Positions 33,215-45,143 are shown, counted from the first letter of the stretch. The stretch: DNA of 64,000 nt from Microdon myrmicae (GCA_963931805.1 OZ007496.1:116755339-116819338); one strand, 5' to 3'. Numbers and translations are program-made. The notes: generated by a model not told the origin, from the letters alone.

Positions 33215-36200
33215 GGGGGGATGGGCGCGAATATACAGGGCAAAGTCTCTGATTGCCTTCAACCCGGCGAAGACCAGGACGATCCTTGTCCCTGTTCAAT
33301 CCAAGCTGACATGCAGTCTCCACGTGACACCCCTGGATAGCTACTTTGACACCCGCCAAGTAGTGAACCACATCCTAAGAAAGGTTGGCGCAAGGCTAAT
33401 AACCAGGCCCGTAAAAATGAATTATTATGGCAAATTTAACAAGCCTCGGATATGGACCGGATACACGACGACGACCACGGAAACGAAAATGGCTAAATGA
33501 TTTAAGGATTTTTTCATGGAACATACCCTCACTATACAGAGCTCGAGCTGCCCAGCAGCTAGCCGATGCCCTGTCCAAATATAAGGCTGACATAACAGCA
33601 TTGCAAGAAATAAGATGGACGGGGAGTGGTGTTTTCCAAAGAAAAGAGTATGACATTTATTACAGCTGTCACGCAAAACACCATGTGCTCGGGGTAGGCT
33701 TTCTAGTCAGCCAAAGACTGAAGCCTGCCATCATCGGCTTTAATGCAATAAATGAAAGGCTATGCACTCTTCGCGTGCGAGGCAAATTTAAGAACATAAG
33801 CCTCATAAACGTTCACCGACCCACAGAGGAGTCCCCTGACGACGAAAAAGAAGAATACTATGAGAACGTCGAACGGGCCCTCAATTCCTGCCCAAGATAC
33901 GATGTGAAAATCGTTCTTGGGGATTTGAATGCAAAAATAGGTCGGGAGCCGGTTTTCAGGCACTACGCAGGTTCCCATAGTTTGCATGAGAACACTAATG
34001 ACAATGGACTACGAGTCATCGAATTGGCAGCATCGAAAAACTTGGTCGTTGCGAGTACCAGGTTTCCGCGTAAAGATATCCACAAAGCCACCTGGGTATC
34101 ACCTGATGGAGCCACCCGCAACCAAATTGACCACGTGCTGATAGATCGCCGCCACTTTTCGAGCCTGATGACGGTACGAACGTACCGAGGTGCCAACGTG
34201 GACTCGGATCACTATCTTGTTGGTACAAGTTTTCCGAGCGCGAATTGCCTTACGGAGACGTATTGCATCCGCGGATCATGTTCGAATCAACACGGCTGCC
34301 TTACGCAATGAGAATACCAGCAACACCTTTGGTCATGCGTTAAGACTCGCCCTCGAAGAGCTCGACGGAGGGAGAGTAAGTCCTGGGGCCAGAATGCCGG
34401 GCGTAGAAGAGAAATGGACACGCCTTAAGAATACTGTCATTAGTACTGCCAACTCCATCTTAGGCAGTAGTCGTAGAGATCGGAACGACTGGTTTGATGA
34501 TGAGTGCAAACTAGCGACTGAACGTAAGAATGCTGCATACCCGGCAATGCAGCAGTCTCATAGGACGCGGGTACGCGAGGAGAAATACAAAGAGCTCAGA
34601 AGATCTGAAAAAAGACTTCACAGACAAAAGAAAAGTGCCTGGGAAAAAAACCTTGTTTGTGAAATAGAGAAAAGTAGAGACCGAGGTCCGCACCAGGCGC
34701 GGAAGTTCTACCAAATAATCCGCAGTATGACAGGGTACACACCACGCTGCACTTACTGCAAGGATAAAGAGGGTAATCTGATCACCGATCATGAAGGCAT
34801 TCTGGAGCGATGGGAAGTGCACTTCAATGAATTGCTAAATGGTCAGCTCACAGAAGAATTGGAGGCTCCACCAATGCAAGATCAAGACCAAATGCTGCCG
34901 CAACCAAGCATTGAGGAAACATTAAAAGCCATTAGACAGCTAAAATCAAATAAAGCCCCTGGAGCTGATGGCATACCAGCTGAGCTGATCAAACAAGGAG
35001 GGACAGCGTTACATCACGCAATTCATGAGATCGTGGTGCACGTATGGGAGCAAGAGGAGATGCCGGAAGATTGGCGTCGCGGTATAATTTGCCCCATACA
35101 TAAGAAAGGAGATATCACACTGTGCAGCAACTATAGGGGTACAACATTGCTGAGTACCGCCTATAAGATACTCTCCACTATCCTACAAGATCGGATAGCC
35201 CCATACGCTAAAGCCATCATTGGTCAATATCAGTGTGGCTTCATCCCAGGCAAATCAGCAATTGATCAGATATTCACCCTTAGGCAGGCGATGGAAAAAT
35301 GTCAGGAATTTAAGATTCCATTATATCACCTATTTACAGACTTCAAGGCCGCCTACGACAGCATAGCCAGGGTAGAACTATATAATGCCATGAGAGGATT
35401 CGGCATTCCAAACAAATTGATACGACTTTGTAGGTTGACCATGACCAACGTAACTAATCAAGTAAAAGTAGCGGGATTGCTGTCCAAACCAATAAACATC
35501 TATAATGGACTCCGACAAGGGGACGGTCTGCCCTGCCTCCTATTCAACCTGGCGTTGGAGAAAGCAATCCGTGACTCTGGCGTTACAACAAGAGGGACTA
35601 TTGTCACCAACTCCAGCCAGATACTTGCCTACGCAGATGATATCGACATCATCGGTAGAACGGAATCGGCGGTACAGGAATCCTTCACCCAGATCGAGCA
35701 GGCGGCACAAAAACTGGGACTGCACATTAATGAGGGAAAAACCAAGTACATGGTGGCAACTTCTGCGAAGAGAAGACCTAACGTTGGTCAAACTATCAGG
35801 GTAGTGGAGCACGAATTTGAAGTAGTGCAATCCTTTAACTACCTTGGATCAATAGTATCAGCCGATAACAATATGGAAGAATAAATACGCGAACGGCTGA
35901 TTAAATCAAATAAAGCCTATTATGGTCTATCAAGGCTCTTTAAATCCCGAAATTTATCCAGAAAATCTAAGCTACTACTGTACAAGACCATCGTCTTACC
36001 AGTACTCATGTATGGATCCGAGACCTGGGTGCTTAATAAAAGGCACTCTGAACTCTTGGCCGCGTTCAAGAGAAAGGTCTTAAGGAGAATTGTTGGCCCC
36101 GTATGTGAGGGAGGACGATTCCGGAGACGCTACAACCATGAGTTGTACGCAATCTACCTTGAAGCTCATATTGTAAGAAAAATCAAGCTCGGTAGACTCC

Positions 36201-36444
36201 GGTGGGCGGGACACCTAGCTCGAATGAGCGATGAGGAGCCTGCCCGGAAAGTCCTTTGTGGCAGGATGTATGGAAGGAGACAGCGCGGCAGACCTTGTCT
36301 GCGATGGAGAGATGGCATAAACCAGAGAGCCCAGAGCCTGGGAGTGCTAAACTGGATGACATTGGCTCGAAATCGGGACAGATGGAGAGATTTGTTAAAT
36401 AAGGCCAAGACCGGATCCCGGTTGTAGTGCCGATGATGATGATG
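33215..36444 (+). mobile_element. LINE-B: near-intact RTE-like LINE (3.23 kb)
   Basis: Bounded by the 13-bp direct repeat ACATACGTTTGAA at 33202-33214 and 36445-36457. It has a leader of about 210 bp, an ORF starting ATG at 33427, a 3' end of TTGTAGTGCCGATGATG, and a GAT-repeat tail in place of poly(A), as expected of RTE-like elements. Only one frameshift (near 34217) and one in-frame stop (35882-35884) interrupt an otherwise continuous coding region. The exact TSD and few lesions indicate a recent insertion. Confidence 0.93.
33427..36427 (+). pseudogene. LINE-B endonuclease-reverse transcriptase, two lesions
   Basis: A single ORF of about 1000 codons when lesions are ignored. Endonuclease: ALQEIRWTGSG (about 33595-33630), VLGDLNAKIGRE (33915-33950), ATRNQIDHVLIDRR (34110-34152) and VDSDHYLV (34198-34221). 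RT: NKAPGADGIPAELIKQGG (34951-35004), CPIHKKGDITLCSNYRG (about 35090), GFIPGKSAIDQIF (about 35240), HLFTDFKAAYDSIA (35328-35369), NGLRQGDGLPCLLFN (35504-35548) and catalytic ILAYADDIDIIG (35620-35655). C-terminus: GRLRWAGHLARMSDEEP. Frame 1 switches to frame 2 near 34217; TAA at 35882 interrupts frame 2, which then continues to 36427. The start ATG lies in the leader shared with the short elements. Confidence 0.92.
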
Positions 36445-36485
36445 ACATACGTTTGAATATATACTTTACTAGTATGAGAACGCAA

Positions 36486-36795
36486 ACGGATATTTGGTTT
36501 TGTCGACGATAGTACACTGATTTTTTTATTTTCTACCGAGCGGCGAATAAACTTATAAGGATCGCAATAGGTGACATGCGATCAGCTCGACTCCGGGAAA
36601 AAGCCAATCACGTTACCTTCAAAGCGAATATGCGATTTTTATAAGAAAAAACGAGTTGCAGTCCCGCAACTTATGATGAACTTCTAGGGCATCAAGTTTA
36701 GGGAAAGTACAGATTTTCTCGGTGTATTAGTCTACAAGAAAATGGATTGTCTTGTCAGATTTTAAAAAAAATATTTTGCTGCGGCCGAACTTGTT
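36486..36795 (+). repeat. Direct repeat, copy 1
   Basis: About 310 bp closely similar to 37579-37918 in the same orientation (shared blocks: TATTTGGTTTTGTCGAC, CATCAAGTTTAGGGAAAG, GGTGTATTAGTCTA). There is no coding potential. It may be a long terminal repeat or a segmental duplicate. Confidence 0.75.
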
Positions 36796-37578
36796 CCCCT
36801 CGAACCATCTTAAATTTGACTCCCGCTCAAATACTCGAATATTCGATTATACCCTTGAACCAGTCAATCAAGGCTTTAGCACTACTGCCTGTTTTAAAGC
36901 TATTTCTATGAAGACTGTTCGTCGGCGTTTAAGGACATCATTATAAAGAATTCGGTGAAAATGCTCCCCATAAGTCAGTCCGATGAACCCCACGAATTTT
37001 TACTCATTTGTTACGGAATCAGAAAACCGGAGAACTATCTTATTATGGAAGTGTTTTCGGAACGCTACAATTTGCAATTGTTCCAAAACAACTCCAACAG
37101 TTATTTACTAGCATCTCAAACTGCTGAGATCAGTATGAACGTCGTTTAATAAGTCCTCAGAAAAAGATTTTCAGACAAGGATGATTTTTCTTAATTTATT
37201 CACTCAACTGATGTAGTAATGGCGCACGGTAGTTTCTGTTTTTCCTCTTTTCGAAGAAATCGATATAAATAATTCCGTGTGCGTCTTGAAATACCGTTGC
37301 CATCACCTGACCGATTTCAGCATCGTCGCCTTCTCGGAAGTTTCAGGAACCCAATAATCAGAAATTCGCCAGGAATGAAAAGCACCAAAATAGCCCTATA
37401 TATATATCAATCACACAATTTAGTTCATTGTCCACCAAGAATAAACCTGGTGCACATCTTGGCGTGACCTTTTTCACATCTAATTTTTTGTGCCGATGTT
37501 TAGTAAGCAATTTGCATACTAACGAGCTGTCTAGTTGGTAACGATGCTTACTAAAAATAAACCATTTTCGAATCTACA
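36796..37578. other. Spacer between the direct repeats, with mariner debris
   Basis: On the minus strand about 37330-37150 reads GQVMATVFQDAHGIIYIDFFEK, like the catalytic-domain start of mariner transposases before the HQDN motif; it stops beside a TTTAATAAGTCCTCAG-type mariner end (about 37148). The rest of the spacer (36800-37140, 37335-37578) is unassigned. Confidence 0.5.
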
Positions 37579-37918
37579 AGCGTATATTTGGTTTTGTCGA
37601 CGGTAGTACACTGTTTTCTTTGTTTTCAACCGACCCGCGAATAAACTCATAAAGGTCGCAATAGACGACATGCAATCATCTCGACTTCTTAAATCGGCAT
37701 CTGGCCAATAACCTACAATGGGAAAAAACCAATCATGTAAACTTCAAAGCGAATATAAGATTTTTACAAGAAAAAACGAGTCGTGAGTTCGGCAACATAA
37801 GATGAACTTTCAGGTCATCAAGTTTAGGGAAAGTACAGATTTGCTTGGTGTATTAGTCTAAAGGAAAATGGGTTATCTTTTCTGATTTAAAAAATATTTT
37901 GCTTTGCCTGAACTTGTC
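37579..37918 (+). repeat. Direct repeat, copy 2
   Basis: Second copy of 36486-36795, with a small insertion near 37690-37720. Immediately after it, 37926-37955 resembles a mariner inverted repeat (reverse complement ACGAGGGTTGTTCAGC), and a similar end (GAGGGTAGTTCAATAA) occurs at about 48770-48795. Confidence 0.7.
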
Positions 37919-38018
37919 TGGGATGTTCTAAGAATTTGCTGAACAACCCTCGTATATTAAAAAAAGGAACTAACGACACAAACATATGCTTACAAACACA
38001 GGCAGGGATACAAGGAAC

Positions 38019-39336
38019 TGTGGGGGTACCAAGTCATAGCGCCGGCGTACGGCACAGGGTTCTACTTCGTCCCCACAAATTACTATAGAAAAGTTCTGCC
38101 GCAATCATACACGAACAAAAGGACTGCAAGAGTTAATCGCCCAACGAATTAACGAAACGCCGCCATGTTTATAAACAACCAACAAAACGAACACCAGAAG
38201 TAAACACGTAAAACACACTTTTGTTTATTCTGTAGAGGTTCTTTTTATTTAAGGCTAATCGGGCTACACTTAATTAGTTTATAGTTCACACACAAAATTA
38301 TACGGACGACGAACGGATGCACAAGAAAAGTAAATATACGACAGTGTACACTACTGGTATAACTAAATTACTTTTTAATTAATAGCCCGATCACTCTATT
38401 CGACTCAGAATATCTACATCCCCGTGCGCGAAACGGGTACGGGAGAGATACGACGACCATGGCTGTCGGCGGCCGCCTCCGGTACGGTGGATGGCAGGCG
38501 ACCCGACCGCCTTGCTGGTTGTAATACGACTCAAACGATATCCTCTCCAATAAGGATATCGTTTTTTACCTACCACCAGGGAAACGTAAAGTCTCTCTTG
38601 GTGGTATAGGAAACCAGATCTTGTAATACAGGTCATGGTAGTATGTGTGGGATCGTTGAGATCAATGCTATTCACATGTGCAGTGGAACAGCGAAGCAGG
38701 CAGGCGGCAAGGACAAAAGAAAAGGCGACCAAATGGTTCGCTCTTTAATGAGGGTCATGTTTATACGATGCCTCGTCGCTATTTTCGACGTTAGGAGAAA
38801 AAGGTGCTAAAAGCAAATTGGATGTTTATGGCATCTCTGGCTGCAATAGAAACCGGGTTAATATTTGCATTAGGACATGCTGGAGAATTTGGTTTCAGCG
38901 TCTATTGCGCTAATTATATGCAGCTGCTTGGGTTGTTTGTTGGTAAGACAAACAAAAAAAGGTTGCCAGGCAATGTGTATGAAAAGGTATATGACGCGGC
39001 TGGGAAAATAGACGGCGCGATATTTATGGTCCCTGTCATGACGGTTACATTGAATGCAATCCGAATTATTTTGTTTACTGGAATTTGTCTGGTACCGAAT
39101 TAGTTCAGAATACCAAATAAGCAAACAAAGAAATCTTACGGAAAATTGTATGCGAAGGGATGCATGAAGGTAAGTTTTCTTAATAGGGATTTTATGATTA
39201 CAGATGGTGATCTATATAATGCGTGAAGCATTTACAGGTACTAATATCGTTGCATTAGCAAACTTAAGGGAGTTGGGTAGTAGTTATGGGGGTTTTTTCA
39301 GGTAAGTAGACCGTAGGGTTTGGCGGGAACGCTACA
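38019..39336 (-). mobile_element. Solo LTR, family I (1318 bp)
   Basis: On the minus strand it starts TGTAGCGTTCCCGCC and ends GGTACCCCCACA, with TSD GAAC (38015-38018, 39337-39340). The first 230 bases match the starts of 16645 and 22598. Its CCGTACC/GGTACGG segment near 38475 corresponds to the hairpin at 17416 in the first copy. No retroelement ORF. Confidence 0.87.
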
Positions 39337-39639
39337 GAACCACACTCCAAAGAATGTTGCCTTTGTGATTGAAGTGAGTCCACGATGGACATATTCGTAT
39401 ATATGTATAGATTAAAAGAAGCGCGGCTAGCGGGAAATGATGTGTAGTATTATTTATTGGGTTGTACCACATGAAATTTCGTCTGTGAAAAACTATAAAC
39501 TCAGGCATTTTTTCGATCTCAATCTTAGTTGTAACGCATAGTTTGGTATAAAAAAAAGTTCTTAAATAACAGTCCAGATATTCTGGAGTGATAACAAACA
39601 GCTTTTTGTTTTACGCGGCGAATTTTTTAAAAGTTCTAA

Positions 39640-40563
39640 ATATGTCACGTGGGAAACAATTAACGGACATTTAAAAACAAAGAATAGTCGATTTACCAAA
39701 TAGTGGAATGACCCGAAGACAAATTGCCAATGAAGTAAATCGCTCCCAAGTTGTAGTGCAGAATTTACTGCCAGTCGGTATTGAAAATCACGGACGAAAT
39801 ATGTGATCTGGGAGACGAACAGAATTTTCGCCGACGGAAAAACGAGCCGTTCTACGTGAAACGTCCAAACCAGTTTCTTCTTCGCCACGAATGGCTCGAT
39901 GTTTTAATTTGGCCTGCGATTCTAGCCTCATTAGAAAGTGGGCAATAGCCTCAAGCAACTTAAAGTATCGAAAGTGCTTGTGCTAACCACCACTCAAACA
40001 GCGACATAAGGAAGCACACATTGAATCCCCTGAAACACACATCCAACACTGTGAAATGTGCTCTCATGTGATTTTCAGTGATGAGAAAAAATATAATCTC
40101 GATGGCCCCGACGGATGCAAGTAGTATTGGCATAACCTCAGGAAGAAAAGAAAAATCATGTAACGCAGGCCTTTAGGAGGAGGATGAGTTGTGGTGTGGG
40201 CAGCTGTCATTGCAAAGCAGAAAACAGAAATTATTTTTATTTCTGGAAGAATAGACGCCAAAAAGTACTAAGATGCGTAGGAAGAGCATCTTCTGCCTAT
40301 AATAACCCGAACAGAGTAAGAAGATGTCATATTTCAACAGGATAACGCTACTATCCATACAGTACGAACAACAACAGTGTTTCAAGAGCATGGAATTGAC
40401 ATAAACCCCATTGAGAGCCTATGGTGGATCCTGGCATAGGCGGCTTACTATCAGAAAAAGCCAGATATTCAAAACGTGGAACAACTCAAAGAAAGAATTG
40501 TTGAAGCATGGAGTAATACACCGGACAACAAACAGATGATTTCGTTCATTTACAATAATTGAG
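39640..40563 (+). pseudogene. Tc1-like transposase pseudogene
   Basis: Plus-strand frames with many stops give a whole Tc1-like order: start MSRGKQLTD (39642), HTH with MTRRQIANEVNRS (about 39708-39745), a second HTH segment with SSPRMARCFNL, then VIFSDEKKYNLDGPDG (first Asp, about 40070-40115), VVVWAAVIAK, DVIFQQDNATIHT (second Asp, about 40325-40365) and INPIESLWWILA (Glu, about 40402-40440). About a dozen residues usual between the second Asp and the Glu are missing. At least seven stops are present. Confidence 0.82.
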
Positions 40564-40574
40564 GTTTCTTAAGA

Positions 40575-40950
40575 TTACCTAGTCTTATTATTTTACAATT
40601 TTCTATTTTAGTGATAAAAAGTTTAATATGTAATTTATTTACAATATTACTCTTCATTGAGTAGTTAGCAATTATATTATATAATGCTTCTTAAAATTTT
40701 TTTGTTTTGTTATTTTACAGATAAATTTTCTATTCTAATAAATTTAATATAATATTGTTAATTAACAAACAAAATGAATTTTCTTTATTATTTTCTCTTC
40801 ATTGAGTAACTGAATTTTGTTATTTTACAAATAAATTTTTTATTCTAATAAGTTTAATTTAATATTATTAATTATTAAAAAAATGATTGTTCTCTTCATT
40901 GAGTAACTGAGTTTTACTATTTTACAATTTTTTCCTTCTTCTAAAATATA
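40575..40950. repeat. AT-rich tandem repeat, about 3 degenerate units
   Basis: Units of roughly 100-130 bp share TCTTCATTGAGTA, GTTATTTTAC and TTATTCTAATAA-type blocks (near 40655, 40797 and 40890). No coding. They immediately follow the Tc1 pseudogene and may belong to its 3' end. Confidence 0.65.
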
Positions 40951-42684
40951 TTTAAACTATTTATAGTTCTTTACGATTTAATCAAGATATAGGTGTTCTT
41001 TCCTTTCTCTCTCTTTCCTTTCCTTTCATTTCTTTTCATTTTTTTATATAAAAAAAGAATAAAGTATCTTATGCCAAGATGTATGCTAAAGTTTCTCATG
41101 CCAAGACGAATAGGGTCTATCATTTTGTCAACCGACTCTTAACGTCGTTATTGACATAATACTACCCACTTAGACTCTTAAAAAGTCGCCGATTAGGTCC
41201 AGTGGAGGCGTTTACATTACGCCGCTTTTAAATTTCTAAGTATTATAAGCCGATTTTACGTTACTGTCACAATATAGAATATACTATCTGAATGGAGCAC
41301 CGTGTAGTTGTTAACAATTTGAGACAAAGCATGCATAAACTGGGGGAGAGGGAGAAACAATAAGAAAGCCACGATAATCATTTAAATTCTCTAGAAATTT
41401 CGATGGCGTCGGTTTCGGATATTGTTTGCGATACAGAGCGGCTCATTGGAGTTTTACCCACTCTATTGTGCCAGTAGTGTTGCAGTAGTAAAAGTAGTAT
41501 TAGTATTTTTGGTTATCATCATATAGTAAATATAAGTAATTGAGATTTGTGATGCCAATTTAATTTTTGATCCTGTAAAAAAAATTCCGGGAATTTATAA
41601 TTAAAAAAAAAAAAAAGCTTAAAAGGATTATCAACATTCTCTTTGTCGCCGAGTTGGTACTGTATCTCTAGGTAAAAATTTTAAAGTTCATTAAATGATG
41701 CATTTCTCACTGTTGGAATTTCTATTCGAAAAAAGTAATGGAATACGAAACGGGAAAATTCGGACATGAAAATGTAAACTCCGTTGTGGAATAAAGTTCG
41801 TAATGGAATACGCCTGCAAACGTGAAATTCCTGACTAGAAAATTTAATTCTGTTGTGGAATAAAGTCCATAATGAGATGGAAGCAAATAATCGGTATGGT
41901 TTCTCGTACAACATAGGTGAGTATTCCGCAATGCAGAAAGACAATGATAATAAGTTATATCTAGGCAGACTGCAATCGTTAATGTCGATGTGGACAACCG
42001 CGCGGACATCATTGAGTCGAGAAATTGCTGGACTGTGGCTGGGCCGATCATGAAACACAGCAAAGAAAGTGCAGTCATAGTAAAGCACAGTAAAGCCAAA
42101 CACATAGTATCTCTGGCGTTGCCTGTACAGGATAGCGCAGCTATTGACGATTTTCTCTAAATAACCCACAATAATACGATCAGTGTGCGGATGTAATACC
42201 AGGACCTTATCATGTGACAGAGCAGTGGATTCGTTTAATGATTTGTTTGTATTCACGGGCATGTTTTTTTTAGAAAACAATAGTGAACGAGGCGCTTACG
42301 TAAAATTTTAGACACGAAAAGTTAAATTCAAAGGTTACATTGTGCCAGAAACTGATAATCAGTACTATCTTGTTTGTATGTGGCTAACCCTTGATGCGGG
42401 AAAACCAGATGTAAGTGCAAGTTACAACTGTATATTTACATCCCAAACAATACATATTTATCTAAAATACATTCCCTATCAATTTAATAATAATCTGAAA
42501 TCAAATTAAATGTGGTAAATTACACACGATGCTATGTTGTCGTGCATCAACAAAATCAATATTATTTCTAATCATGAAACGTGCATCTGCGCATCGTTTT
42601 CCAGGTATTTTACACGAACTCGTAGCTATTTTCAATGCAGTGTTCCCACAACATTACTCTATTCATTAACACGTACATTTCATG
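40951..42684. other. Unassigned sequence with a short tandem repeat and open frames
   Basis: No recognisable gene. Minus-strand frames of 199 and 127 codons overlap at 41681-42280. Both read through a two-copy tandem repeat of about 74 bp (about 41735-41878, sharing GTTGTGGAATAAAGT), so they are probably chance. Confidence 0.35.
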
Positions 42685-42688
42685 AATA

Positions 42689-44160
42689 TATGGGGGTTCT
42701 CTAGCCACATGGAGAACCAACCCACAATGCCAACCAATCTTGCCCGCTAACAGCGCGTCACCTCAACCCAACTCCCCGTCCCCAATCTGCAATACACACA
42801 TTCGCAACCATGCAAAACCTGCAAACGCACCCATCCCAATATGCAACAGCACCCGTCCCCAATCCGCAATTGCATACATTCCCCAATTTACCAGAAACCC
42901 ATTTCCCAAGCTGAAATAAATGCATATTCCAATTTACAACGGAATATTAATCATCTTCCTTAATTACATCACCCCACATATAATTTTTCCCAAAATTGCT
43001 TCGGTCAATTCTCTACTTAATCCATATTCCCTCTTTGCGACCAAGGAATTTTAATTTCCCCGAAATTCATATGCCGTAACAAAACGCATATTCAAATCCA
43101 CAACGGAACATTAACCACCAACACCAAATATACCAAGCCGCATACATTTCCCCGAAATGACTTCGGTTAATATTCTATCTAAACGATATCCCTTGCTTGC
43201 ACCCAAGCAATTGCAATTTCCCGGTATACACTACCAACGAATCCAACTCAGCTTATACGGCAAGGATTCGCTGGAACTAAATTCCTATGCAGGCATAGCA
43301 ACTCTTCCAAAATGTTTAGTAATTGGCAGCGAGCTCACTTTAGCTATTACGCCACTGCGACAGCGCAACGAATTCTTGACTTCATGAGTCAGTCGATCGC
43401 CATCCACTAAAGTGCGCGTACGTCGCTGAAGTCGAATCCCAACTAGGAAGGAGTCAAGTCGAGGCCGTGCATAGTCATAGTCGGGAGAGTGCGCGTAGTT
43501 ACGTGTCATATTAATGTCTCCGTACATCACCGTAGAGAATTCCGCCCTTGTAAATTCACATTCTTTCACAGAATAGCCTTTTTCCCGTCCGTCACTGTCC
43601 GGCGGCTCATTTTTCACCGAGCTCCTTCGGTCGATAAAACGCGATCAAAGCACAGGAATATATATTACAACGATACATCTGGAGGAAAAGCCAACCCCTT
43701 TTCGCTCACTAATCCGTCCCCAAAAAAAAAAACAGCTAATACTAAAAAGGGAAACTGCCTCCTTACGTTTGTGTAGTGTTTACCCCTTTCCTTTACATTT
43801 GTGTTATGTTATTGTTGTGCCGGGATTCCCTCTTGTTACGCAAAAATTGAATTTTAAACGAAATAAGTACCAAATAAAAGGAACACTTAATCAAAATTTT
43901 ACAAAAGAAAGTAAAAACAACACCTACAAAATGGAAAGAACCCTCGAATAATATTTGTACCGAAAAATAAAAGGAACACCAAACAGCATTTATGCTGAAC
44001 AAAGTCGTGTGTTTTATTTTCATCTTGTTACAAGTGCACAGTGTGTGGCGGACCGGCCGCTTTCAAAAACAATTTACTGAGGACAATTTTCGGCGACGCA
44101 ACGTTGGTGGGTGATAGGAACCCGTGCCGTACGTCGGCACCCAAACCACAGCCCCCCACA
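42689..44160 (+). mobile_element. Solo LTR, family II (1472 bp)
   Basis: Starts TATGGGGGTTCTCT (family consensus TGTGGGGG) and ends CAGCCCCCCACA, with TSD AATA (42685-42688, 44161-44164). It shares long segments with 45719 and 56210, including GGAGAACCAACCCACAA near the start and GACGCAACGTTGGTGGG near the end. It has internal repeats of about 190-210 bp (segments around 42950 and 43105). An AATAAA near 43967 is consistent with the plus orientation. Confidence 0.9.
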
Positions 44161-44164
44161 AATA

Positions 44165-44640
44165 TACTTCTTACCACATCCAACAAATATAAACAATTGC
44201 GCCATAAAACGTATGTTCATTTACCCCGCAACAACATCTTGGATCGTAAAATACAGACTGCAGATCCTTATTGAAGACAATAAATTCTTATCCATTCTCT
44301 TCGAAGCCGAAGCGCTTGTAAAATCGTGTGTGGTCTTTTCCTACAAATGTTTGTGTTTCATTTTCCATAAAGCTAACACAAACATTTGTTTTGAAGTCAG
44401 TCATTAGATTTGTCGTTTTCAAGTCAGTTATTCGATTTGTAGTGCTCTGCAAATTCCTACCATTTCCCTCACCCAGACATATTCTAAATTCACGTTCAAT
44501 TTTTAATATAAAAAATATCCATAACCCAATCCATAACTCCTACATATAACTCATCAAATCAAATGCGTAATATACGAACCAAATGTTTCATGCATATACA
44601 CAGTTCCTAGAAAATCCCGAATAAAACCTAATGCATGATA
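44165..44640. other. Unassigned; strong hairpin
   Basis: Contains a perfect 15-bp inverted repeat (44343-44357 and 44375-44389, ACAAATGTTTGTGTT arms, 17-nt loop) and resembles 10330-10420 around 44600-44660. Possibly a truncated LTR of the hairpin-rich type. Confidence 0.4.
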
Positions 44641-44689
44641 AATTGAACCAGACATTCTCTTCAACCAGGAGAAACGATAAACACTATCA

Positions 44690-45070
44690 AATATTGTGAG
44701 GAAATCGACATATTGCATCCCAATTGGCCGAACGGCAACGTGCGTTGGTCAGTAGGCACGGCCCGATACTTTTGCATGACAATGCTGGATCCTATACCTT
44801 ACAAGTATCGTTGCAAAAACGGTTGCAGTTGAAATTTGAAATTTTTCCGCATCCACCGTACTCTCCTGACATTTCCCCAACGGACTACTATATTCTGGAT
44901 CATTTTGCCGGCAGAAGGTCTTCCGGAAGCGAGCAGAGGTCATAAAAGCCTTTGAAGATTGCATTGCCTCAAAAAGTCAGCACTTCTACGGAAAAGTAAT
45001 ATTTGACCTTGTATCAAGTATCAAGTTATATCATAAATGCCAACGGATTCTATTTTGTTTGAATAAAAAT
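44690..45070 (+). pseudogene. Mariner transposase, C-terminal part
   Basis: The frame contains SRHGPILLHDNAGSYT (Asp of HDNA, about 44757-44790) and HPPYSPDISPTDYYILDHF (third Asp, about 44851-44905), the D34D spacing of mariners. After a frameshift it reads KAFEDCIASKSQHFYGK. The N-terminal half is not adjacent: sequence from 44165 to 44690 is unrelated. Inactive. Confidence 0.85.
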
Positions 45071-45143
45071 CTACGCAAAAAATAATATTGGCTTTTAAAT
45101 ATTTACTATAAAATTCATTCATTTCATTTGGTACAACCTAATA

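Larger units (their letters stand above)
39457..45141 (+). mobile_element. Mariner element split by later insertions
   Basis: The left end TTGGGTTGTACCACATGAAAT is mirrored by ATTTCATTTGGTACAACCTAA at the right (45121-45141), with TA on both outer sides. The right part (44680-45070) encodes the transposase C-terminus. The roughly 5 kb between contain a Tc1 pseudogene, AT-rich tandem repeats and a solo LTR, all of which must be later insertions if the two ends belong together. That pairing is inferred from the matching inverted repeats and orientation. Confidence 0.65.

Noticed and set aside
36486..37918. LTR retrotransposon with these direct repeats as LTRs
   Set aside because: No primer-binding site, polypurine tract, TG/CA ends or TSD could be seen, so I list them only as direct repeats.
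38804..39103. 99-codon plus-strand ORF with hydrophobic stretches (possible membrane protein)
   Set aside because: It lies wholly within a solo LTR on the opposite strand, in sequence homologous to other LTR copies without this ORF.
41681..42280. 199-codon minus-strand ORF as a gene
   Set aside because: It reads through a two-copy 74-bp tandem repeat, which repeats peptide blocks without family resemblance, and it has overlapping frames.
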